Below, one piece after another: positions 1-5,805 of a stretch of DNA of 27,516 nt. Source of the DNA: a virus. The notes under the pieces are model-generated. The model was given only the letters and a program-made list of their open reading frames with translations, was not told where the DNA came from and ran no database searches. Each line of letters starts with the position of its first letter. Position 1 is the stretch's first letter. The stretch spans positions 1 to 27,516 of the IMG/VR virus record IMGVR_UViG_3300037852_000054; one strand, given 5' to 3'. The translations under genes were made by a program, and so were the position numbers.

Positions 1-50
1 CAACGCAAAAGCTAACTTTACGGATTTGCCCGATTTGAATTGAGCCATTT

Positions 51-515
51 ATGCCACGCCAGTCTGCAGAATCGCGCGCCGCCGCCTCATATTTGGCCGG
101 CAGCGCACCGCCGCCGCCGCCAAAACACCTGAGTAAGGCGGCAGGCGCGATCTGGATCGAAATTGCCGCCTCGAAGCCGGCCGATTGGTTCGATGCCGGC
201 TCACAGCCGCTGCTCGAGCAATATTGCGTCCTGATCGTCCACATGCGGGCGCTGAACCGGCGCATCGATCGCTTGATGAAGGCCGGATCCTGGGAGGAGC
301 TCAAGCCATACGAAAAACGCCGCAACCAAATGAGCGCGACGCTCGCGACCCTGGCGACGAAGCTGCGCTTGAGCGTCCAGGCGGTCGTCGAATGGCATTC
401 CAGGAAACTAGACGAGCGCGGAGCGCAGCCGGAGGCCAAAGCAAAGAAGGCTGATCCGCTGCTCGGCGGCCGCGCGGTCTGGGCGAGCGATAAGCCCGGT
501 GCCAAGCCGAATTGA
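51..515 (+). CDS. Phage terminase small subunit (P27-like)
   Basis: This is a 154-residue protein directly upstream of the large terminase, the usual place for the DNA-recognition subunit of the packaging motor. After a Pro-rich stretch (residues about 20-25) come a KHLSKAAGAIWIEIA segment and helices containing LLEQYCVLIVHMRALNRRI and a KRRNQMSATLATLATKLRLS stretch. That pattern is typical of P27-type small terminases, which bind phage DNA and regulate the large subunit. The C-terminus is basic and disordered-looking. The ATG at 51 is the first start available; upstream there is only a weak purine stretch, and bases 1-50 hold no convincing promoter. The stop overlaps the next start as TGATG. 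The family call rests on pattern and position, not a search. Confidence 0.85.
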   Translation: MPRQSAESRAAASYLAGSAPPPPPKHLSKAAGAIWIEIAASKPADWFDAGSQPLLEQYCVLIVHMRALNRRIDRLMKAGSWEELKPYEKRRNQMSATLATLATKLRLSVQAVVEWHSRKLDERGAQPEAKAKKADPLLGGRAVWASDKPGAKPN

Positions 516-2071
516 TGGGTGCTGCTGTTCGCAAGGCGCGAGCGCCGCGCCGGGACTTGAAGCGCGCCGAAGACGTGATTACCTTCATCGAGCGCTATCT
601 GCGCGTGCCGAAGGGCGGCATGGTTGGTCGTCCCGTACGCTTGCGCGAATGGCAGAAGAAGGCCATCCGAAAAATCTATTGCACGCCGACGCGTCAGTGC
701 ATCCTCTCGCTCGCTCGTAAGAATGGCAAAACGGCATTGATCGCCATGCTGGTGCTCGCGCACTTGGCGGGCCCCGAGTCCAGACGCAATGCCGAGATCT
801 ATTCTGCAGCCCAGGATCTCAAGCAAGCGGCGATCGTGTTCGATATGGCCGCGAAGATGGCGCGGATGAGCCCCGAGCTCAATCGCATGGTGATCGTGCG
901 CCAGTCGGCCAAAGAATTGTTCTGTCCGAGCACCGGCGTGCAGTACAAGGCGCTCTCCGCGGATGCGACAACGAAATATGGCTTATCGCCATCGCTCGTC
1001 ATTCACGATGAGCTCGGCCAGGTGCGAGGGCCGCGCTCGGATCTGTACGATGCACTCGAGAGCGCAATGGGCGCCCAAGCGGATCCCATGTCCCTCGTGA
1101 TCTCGACCCAGGCGCCGACGGATGGTGATCTTCTCTCGAAGCTGATCGACGATGCGCTGGCAGACAACGACGATAGCCGCAAAGTAATTCTGTTCGCAGC
1201 CCCTCCGGAAGCCGATCCATGGGCTGAGGCGACCTGGCGCCTTGCCAATCCCGCACTTGGGGATTTTCTCGACATCGAGGAGTTTCGCAACTCCGCGCGC
1301 ATGGCGCAGCGGCTCCCAGCCCAGGAAGCAGCGTTTCGAAATTTACGTCTGAATCAGCGCGTAGCCGCTGAGGATCATTTCCTGTCGCCGGCGGTGTGGG
1401 CGCTCAATGAGGGGGCACCTGACCTTTCGGTGCTCGAGGATGGCGAAGTATTCGCCGGTGGCGACCTGTCGGCTACGCAAGATCTTACCTCGATCGTTGC
1501 TGGTGCGACCGATGCGGATGGCGTCTGGCATATCCGACCTTGGTTCTTTCTGCCGGAGGATGGGCTCGTGGAGCGCGCGCAACGGGACCGCGTGCCATAT
1601 GACCTGTGGCGCGAACAGGGGTTTCTGATCACGACGCCGGGAAAGTCCGTCGACTACGATGCGGTGGCGGAAATTGTCGCGCCCGTCTTGAGTAAGCTCA
1701 ATGTCCGCGGCTTCGCCTACGACCGCTGGCAGTTCGAGAGCTTGAAAAGGGCATTCGCGCGTCACGGCTGGGAGCCGCCTTTCCTCGAGGACTTCGGGCA
1801 GGGTTTCAAAACGATGACGCCGGCGCTGCGCGCGGTCGAGACCATGGCACTCGACGGGAAACTGCGGCATGGCAAGCATCCGATCTTGCGGATGTGCGCG
1901 GAGAACGCGCGCGTCATCATTGATGACGCGGGCAATCGCAAACTGACCAAGCGCCGATCGACCGGACGTATCGATGGAATGATTGCGTTGGTAATGATGA
2001 TCGGCGCGGCCGCTGGCATAGTGCCGCCGGAAGATTCGGTGTACGAGACGAGAGGGCTGTTATTGGTATGA
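515..2071 (+). CDS. Phage terminase large subunit (ATPase/nuclease)
   Basis: This 518-residue protein is the packaging motor that pumps DNA into the prohead and cuts the concatemer. The N-terminal ATPase has a variant Walker A motif ARKNGKT (residues 67-73), Walker B SLVIHDE (160-166) and the coupling motif VISTQAP (195-201). The RNase H-like nuclease follows, with likely metal-binding acids in GGDLSATQDL (Asp317), FAYDRW (Asp403) and GRIDGM (Asp487). ARKNGK-type P-loops are common in HK97-like large terminases. I chose the ATG at 515, which overlaps the small-subunit stop as TGATG; a TTG one codon earlier is possible but less likely. The length is normal and all motifs look intact. The 3' end overlaps the next gene as ATGA. 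Confidence 0.95.
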   Translation: MGAAVRKARAPRRDLKRAEDVITFIERYLRVPKGGMVGRPVRLREWQKKAIRKIYCTPTRQCILSLARKNGKTALIAMLVLAHLAGPESRRNAEIYSAAQDLKQAAIVFDMAAKMARMSPELNRMVIVRQSAKELFCPSTGVQYKALSADATTKYGLSPSLVIHDELGQVRGPRSDLYDALESAMGAQADPMSLVISTQAPTDGDLLSKLIDDALADNDDSRKVILFAAPPEADPWAEATWRLANPALGDFLDIEEFRNSARMAQRLPAQEAAFRNLRLNQRVAAEDHFLSPAVWALNEGAPDLSVLEDGEVFAGGDLSATQDLTSIVAGATDADGVWHIRPWFFLPEDGLVERAQRDRVPYDLWREQGFLITTPGKSVDYDAVAEIVAPVLSKLNVRGFAYDRWQFESLKRAFARHGWEPPFLEDFGQGFKTMTPALRAVETMALDGKLRHGKHPILRMCAENARVIIDDAGNRKLTKRRSTGRIDGMIALVMMIGAAAGIVPPEDSVYETRGLLLV

Positions 2072-2358
2072 AGCGCCGCGATCTTTTTAAAGCTCTACTC
2101 GGAATTATCGCCGCGCCGGCAGTCTTCGCTGCTGATCGCACTATCCATATGAATTTGTCGAAGTTCACGCCGGAGGGCTTTGAATCGTTGATCTGTTCGA
2201 ATCGGTTTCGCAGTCAGATGAGACAACTTGCCGCCGAGGCCTACGCGGAGGCCTACACAGCGAGAATTCCATACATCGGACCGGAGTTATTGCCTGCAGA
2301 GGCAGCTAAGGCGTTTGCTGAGGTATCAAAAGGCTTCGTCTATCATTTGCATTTCTAG
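2068..2358 (+). CDS. Small Tat-signal protein with permuted tape-measure C-terminal segments
   Basis: This is a 96-residue protein. Residues 1-23 look like a twin-arginine export signal: MKRRDLFKALL, a hydrophobic stretch GIIAAPAVFA, and a possible signal peptidase site after VFA. A periplasmic or membrane location is therefore inferred. Residues 26-51 (IHMNLSKFTPEGFESLI...FRSQM) match the tape measure C-terminus at its residues 805-830 (LHLNMSAFDASGMDRLV...FRDAV). Residues 54-87 (LAAEAYAEAY...IPYIGPELLP...AFAEV) match tape measure residues 720-756 (LAAEAFAGAF...IPYIGPELAP...AYAAV). The two segments are in opposite order, and the protein ends in YHLHF, which recalls THLHLN just before the first segment in the tape measure. 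It overlaps the terminase stop as ATGA and converges with the minus-strand HNH gene, sharing four bases. Function is unknown; interference with genome injection is one possibility. Confidence 0.75.
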   Translation: MKRRDLFKALLGIIAAPAVFAADRTIHMNLSKFTPEGFESLICSNRFRSQMRQLAAEAYAEAYTARIPYIGPELLPAEAAKAFAEVSKGFVYHLHF

Positions 2359-2675
2359 CCGCTATTCTCGAACGGCAGTTCAAACTGCGCATCATTCGCT
2401 GGCTCGTAGTTGAGCCAATGAGTGGGCATTCGCTTCCAGCCGTGGCTCTGGCCGTGATGGCGCGCGCATAGGACTAGCAGGTTCGTGGGCTCAAGTGCGA
2501 GCAGTGGATGGCGCCAGCGACCTTTGACGTGGTGAATATGCTGGCCGCGTTCATCGCAGCCAGGCCATTCGCATACGTAATGCGCTCGATGCAGCGCTTC
2601 GAAGCGTGCCTTTTTCCAGTCGTCGGAATGGAGGAATAGATCGGAGCGAACCCAGGCGACGAAGGATTGAGTCAT
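2355..2675 (-). CDS. HNH endonuclease
   Basis: This 106-residue protein is of the small HNH nuclease type. The core has a zinc knuckle CEWPGC, then HIHHVKGRWRHPLLALE, NLLVLC and ARHHGQSH, which supply the beta-beta-alpha-metal His and Asn residues and the second zinc pair. Such proteins nick or cut DNA and are either free-standing homing endonucleases or packaging helpers; HNH genes near terminase are needed for packaging in some HK97-like phages. Here the gene runs against the late genes, so a mobile or separately controlled role seems more likely than an obligate packaging role. Its ATG overlaps the stop of the upstream minus-strand gene as ATGA, so the pair is probably cotranslated. No terminator lies between its stop and the facing forward gene. 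Confidence 0.85.
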   Translation of the reverse strand: MTQSFVAWVRSDLFLHSDDWKKARFEALHRAHYVCEWPGCDERGQHIHHVKGRWRHPLLALEPTNLLVLCARHHGQSHGWKRMPTHWLNYEPANDAQFELPFENSG

Positions 2676-3343
2676 TCTTGAGCGTCGTTTATTAAAAAAG
2701 AGCTCCCTCGCCGCATCATGCTCGCGGCGAGAAAGAAGAAATTCTGCATTGCGCGCCGTATTGTGCGGTCACAATCCCCTGGCCAAGCGGAAGGTTTGAG
2801 ATTTTCAACAGTCGGCTTCTCATGCAGAACGAGACGATCTGTGATGAGGCGCGCGATTAAATAATTTCGGACATGCACTTTTTGTCCCTTCTGTGCTCGA
2901 TGGTTCCTCTTGTGTCGTCCCGCGCCAGCAAGGAACCTATAGCTCCATTCAAACGATTGGATGCATTCGGCTTCCCTGGCCGTCAGCGTCGGTTCGCAAT
3001 ATTGGAGAGAGATGCCGTTGGCAATGCACCACCGCTGTATGCCGGAAAGAGCCGATGGTTGGGGCCGTTTGATTGAGATGTATGGTTCACTCCGCGCAAA
3101 AAGATAGCGTAGGGCCATGGCATAGCGTTCAGCTATTCCGATTTCGGATTTGGGACCTACGGGACGCTGCATGATCTCTATCAAATAATCGAGACTTTCA
3201 ATTTCTTCGACGACGAGATCGAAGTCGACTGGGCTGTCGATGAGCGATTGAAGTTTGTTTGCCAAATGAGCGCGTCGCGCGCGGGCTTCGGGGAGTGCCA
3301 TAATTGTTTGGGCGTCGTCCATATGTGCGCCATGTTTTATCAA
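2672..3343 (-). CDS. Unknown minus-strand protein with a capsid-delta-like N-terminus
   Basis: This is a 223-residue protein of no family I recognise, first gene of the minus-strand pair. Residues about 19-61 resemble the first 45 residues of the major capsid protein encoded at 7797: EARARRAHLANKLQSLID here against ELRQSRAELAVKIATLID in the capsid, then EIESLDYLIEIMQ against EISDLDALIERAQ. About 20 of 42 positions are identical by eye without gaps. In HK97-type capsids this N-terminal region is the delta domain, which acts as internal scaffold and is cut off. The remainder is basic, with Cys-containing stretches (IQRWCIANGISLQYCE, WPGDCDR) but no motif I can name. The TTG at 3343 has GAGGG just upstream; the ATG at 3322 (residue 8) is an alternative with a poorer site. 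Base composition looks more AT-rich than its neighbours. Confidence 0.7.
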   Translation of the reverse strand: MIKHGAHMDDAQTIMALPEARARRAHLANKLQSLIDSPVDFDLVVEEIESLDYLIEIMQRPVGPKSEIGIAERYAMALRYLFARSEPYISIKRPQPSALSGIQRWCIANGISLQYCEPTLTAREAECIQSFEWSYRFLAGAGRHKRNHRAQKGQKVHVRNYLIARLITDRLVLHEKPTVENLKPSAWPGDCDRTIRRAMQNFFFLAASMMRRGSSFLINDAQE

Positions 3344-3366
3344 GCACCCTCAAAATGCAATAAAAA

Positions 3367-3398
3367 AAGTGGACAACTTGCGAAGAAGTGGACAACTT
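3367..3398. promoter_or_regulatory. Tandem 13-bp dyad, possible operator
   Basis: AAGTGGACAACTT occurs at 3367-3379 and again, identically, at 3386-3398, a 19-bp period. Each copy is an imperfect palindrome (10 of 12 positions symmetric about the centre). The pair lies between the divergent starts of the minus-strand gene (3343) and the forward membrane-protein gene (3427), beside an A/T run at 3361-3368. I saw no further full copies in the window. The arrangement suits a dimeric DNA-binding protein acting as repressor. A minus-strand promoter could overlap it, but no clear -35/-10 pair is visible. Confidence 0.5.
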
Positions 3399-3426
3399 CC
3401 CAGAAAAAACGACCCGAGGTTCCGGC

Positions 3427-3624
3427 ATGGTTATCGCAAGACACATTGGCTCGGCATTGCGTGCCTTGGGCCCTGGATTCTCATCGCTGATTGAGACGCT
3501 ATTGCTCTTAGGAGGCGCCGCCCTGATCGCATTCGGTGCCTGGCAGGCCTACCCGCCCGCGGGACCGATCGTCGGCGGCGTCCTCCTTATCGTCGGCGTG
3601 ATTCTGCGCGCTAAAGGTGCTTGA
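3427..3624 (+). CDS. Small two-helix membrane protein
   Basis: This 65-residue protein has a short positively charged N-terminus (MVIARHIGSALRALG) and two hydrophobic helices, IETLLLLGGAALIAFGAWQ (about 21-39) and PIVGGVLLIVGVIL (about 46-60), joined by a Pro-containing turn and ending RAKGA. It should lie in the inner membrane as a hairpin. The start is fixed by GAGG at 3416-3419, seven bases before the ATG; an in-frame GTG at 3388 lies in the operator repeats and lacks a site. The stop overlaps the portal start as TGATG. Small membrane proteins between terminase and portal occur in other siphoviruses. Holin-like or superinfection-exclusion roles are possible, but nothing in the sequence decides between them. 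Confidence 0.75.
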   Translation: MVIARHIGSALRALGPGFSSLIETLLLLGGAALIAFGAWQAYPPAGPIVGGVLLIVGVILRAKGA

Positions 3625-5024
3625 TGGGACTCGCTCAGTCCATCGCGCGCGGCCTGGGCGCGACAATATCGCGCACAACCGATACGACCAGTGACGCGCT
3701 GAACTGGAACGACTTCGGCTGGTCGGTACCGACGGCCGCCGGCGTCGCGGTCAATCAGGCCTCGGCGATGCAGGTCTCAGCGGTTTACGCCTGCGTCTCA
3801 TATATCGCCTACAACATGGCGATGATGGGCGCGACGATATTCCGCGGCGAACGCAGCGGTGGAAACGCCAAGCGACAGAAAGCCACCAATCATCCGCTCT
3901 ACCCGCTGCTGAAGATCCCGGCGCCGTGGCTTACTTGGTTCGAATTCTGCGGCATGATGCAGACGGCCGTGCTACTGCGCGGCAATGGATATGCCGTGAT
4001 CCTGCGCGATTACGCCGGCAAACCGAAGATGCTGGTGCCCATCAATCCAGATCGTGTCGCATTGTGGGAAGCGCCGACCGGCGAGCTGTTCTACATGGTG
4101 ACGCGCTCCGGCCTGCACGAGATGGCCGTGCTTTCCGGTGAGCCGCTGCTGATCGCATCCGAGGATATTTTTCATCTCAAGGCCTTGACGATGAACGGCC
4201 TTCTGGGTCTTTCACCGATCAGCCTGGCGCGCGAATCCATTGGTCTTGCGATCGCCCAGGAGCAGCTCGCGTCGCGGTGGGCCGGCAACAGCGCCAAGCC
4301 CAGCGGCATCTTGACGACCGATCAGAAACTGAGCCCCGAGGCTGCGACGCGACTCGCTGCGGACTGGAAAACGCTCAACACCGGCCTATTCAACGCCGGC
4401 AAGACCGCGATCCTCGAGCAGGGCTTGAAATGGCAGTCCCTCGCGATGACATCGAGCGACATGGAATTCATCGCGTCCCGCGATTTCCAGCTCTCGGAGA
4501 TTGCGCGCATCTATCGGATGCCGCCGCACATGCTCGGCGTCGCGGCGCGCGCCACTGGCAACAGCATCACCCAGCTGGCGCAGGAGTATCTGAACTACAC
4601 GCTCTCCACGTGGATCGAGATGTGGGAACAGCGAATAGCGTTCACGTTCAATCTGGATCCGGACGAGATGTTCATCGCGTTCGACGTCGATCGTCTGCTC
4701 CGTGCAGACATCTCCACGCGCTTCGCGGCAAATCGCATCGCGCTTGGCGGCACGGGATGGCGGACGGTGAACGAAGTGCGCGCGGACGAAGGTGCGGAAA
4801 AGGTCGAGGGTGGCGACACCGTCTTCCGTCCCGTCAATACGGCACCGGTGGATTCCGATGTATTTGCAGGCATGGCGGATCCGAATGACCCGACGGTGCC
4901 GGACGATGACAATCCAGGCCAGACGCAGCAACAGCCGCGCCTCGCAGCTCCAGGGAGCGATCAGACCGGCGATAAAGGCGAAGGCGGCGGGCGGCCGCCG
5001 AAGAAGGGGATATCGAAAACATGA
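3624..5024 (+). CDS. Phage portal protein, HK97 family
   Basis: This 466-residue protein forms the dodecameric ring at the capsid vertex through which DNA enters and leaves. Recognisable stretches are VSAVYACVSYIAYNMA (near 55-70), HPLYPLL, the WLTWFEFCGMMQTAVLLRGN segment, VPINPDRV, IFHLKALTMNGLLGLSPIS, SRWAGNSAKPSGIL, FQLSEIARIYRMPPHMLG and NSITQLAQEYLNYTLSTW, in the order usual for the HK97-type portal family. The C-terminal 60 residues are Gly/Pro/Gln-rich and acidic, probably disordered. The ATG at 3624 has AAAGG upstream and overlaps the previous stop; a TTG one codon earlier is less likely. The end overlaps the next gene as ATGA. Confidence 0.95.
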   Translation: MGLAQSIARGLGATISRTTDTTSDALNWNDFGWSVPTAAGVAVNQASAMQVSAVYACVSYIAYNMAMMGATIFRGERSGGNAKRQKATNHPLYPLLKIPAPWLTWFEFCGMMQTAVLLRGNGYAVILRDYAGKPKMLVPINPDRVALWEAPTGELFYMVTRSGLHEMAVLSGEPLLIASEDIFHLKALTMNGLLGLSPISLARESIGLAIAQEQLASRWAGNSAKPSGILTTDQKLSPEAATRLAADWKTLNTGLFNAGKTAILEQGLKWQSLAMTSSDMEFIASRDFQLSEIARIYRMPPHMLGVAARATGNSITQLAQEYLNYTLSTWIEMWEQRIAFTFNLDPDEMFIAFDVDRLLRADISTRFAANRIALGGTGWRTVNEVRADEGAEKVEGGDTVFRPVNTAPVDSDVFAGMADPNDPTVPDDDNPGQTQQQPRLAAPGSDQTGDKGEGGGRPPKKGISKT

Positions 5025-5323
5025 ACACTACCGATCGGCGGCTGGGCCGCTTCGTCATTCCCATGAGTTTTGTAAACAGCGATCCGGCCAGCGTCCGTGA
5101 AGCGCTTCGTGGCGTGATAGTCGTGGACGCACATTACCGAATCGTCTACGACGACATTGAGTATGTAGGTATCTGTGACAACTTCGAACAGGTGCCGCTC
5201 GGCAATGCGGTCTCAAGCTATAAGGCGGTAATGCAAAGAGAAGCGGATGGCGCCACCAAACTGCTTCGCTGGGATCTGGGCGTTCATTGGGACATCTATC
5301 TGGGCCGACAAAAGGTCGGCTAA
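5021..5323 (+). CDS. Conserved-looking small phage protein, unknown
   Basis: This is a 100-residue soluble protein between portal and protease that I do not recognise. It reads as a compact alpha/beta domain: REALRGVIVVDAHYRIVYDD, then YVGICDNFEQVPLG, then a C-terminal KLLRWDLGVHWDIYLG. There are no signal peptide, membrane helices or catalytic signature. It starts ATGA-overlapped with the portal stop and AAGGGG lies about 12 bases upstream. Its place in the head operon suggests a role in prohead assembly, but that is positional inference only. Forward-strand overlaps on both sides support it as real. Confidence 0.7.
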   Translation: MNTTDRRLGRFVIPMSFVNSDPASVREALRGVIVVDAHYRIVYDDIEYVGICDNFEQVPLGNAVSSYKAVMQREADGATKLLRWDLGVHWDIYLGRQKVG

Positions 5324-5325
5324 AT

Positions 5326-5805
5326 ATGAGCGTCACCGAGGACATGTGCGAGATGCATGACGATTTCGCCGGACTACTTGAGCGCCTGATGGTTCTCGTA
5401 GCGAATCGCAGCGCCTGGGCCGATGGTATCGCAGGCGGCCGCGAGGCCTTGGCCGTGATGAGCGATGCCACGGCGAAATTGACGTCGGTCATCGAGACTG
5501 TGAATCAACAGGAATTGGACTTAACGACCGCTCGCAAGGAGTGCGAGAGCTGGGCGAAGATTCACGCCGACTTGAGTCTAGTCGAGGCTGATCTACGCAC
5601 CGAACGCGACTCCTATCGCGCCGAACTCTCACCACTCAAAGCGGAGCTTGCACGTCTGAAGAAAAAGCAGATCGAATGGATGGCCGCAGAGAAAAAGTTG
5701 CGCACAGAGGTTGACCAATATCGGCAGGCGTTCGAGCAGCAGGAAACTTTGGTCGCCAATGCGAGAGGGCTGGCTAAACGTATGATCAGCGAGACAGCTC
5801 AATGA
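5326..5805 (+). CDS. Coiled-coil protein of the head operon, unknown
   Basis: This is a 159-residue protein, mostly helical and charged. Residues about 55-150 hold long heptad-like runs (LTTARKECESWAKIHADLSL, AELSPLKAELARLKKKQIEW, EKKLRTEVDQYRQAFEQQET). It starts at the ATG two bases after the previous stop; AAAGG lies about ten bases upstream, and an upstream in-frame GTG at 5287 would lie inside the previous gene. It ends ATGA-overlapped with the protease. A coiled-coil protein next to the protease could be a scaffold or an assembly accessory, but I cannot identify a family. Confidence 0.7.
   Translation: MSVTEDMCEMHDDFAGLLERLMVLVANRSAWADGIAGGREALAVMSDATAKLTSVIETVNQQELDLTTARKECESWAKIHADLSLVEADLRTERDSYRAELSPLKAELARLKKKQIEWMAAEKKLRTEVDQYRQAFEQQETLVANARGLAKRMISETAQ

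Noticed and set aside
2873-3076. Forward ORF inside the minus-strand cassette
   Set aside because: The overlapping minus-strand frame is longer, coupled to the HNH gene, and has the capsid-like N-terminus.
3344-3366. Possible -35/-10 promoter for the minus-strand cassette
   Set aside because: The region is AT-rich, but no pair of hexamers close to consensus with proper spacing is visible.
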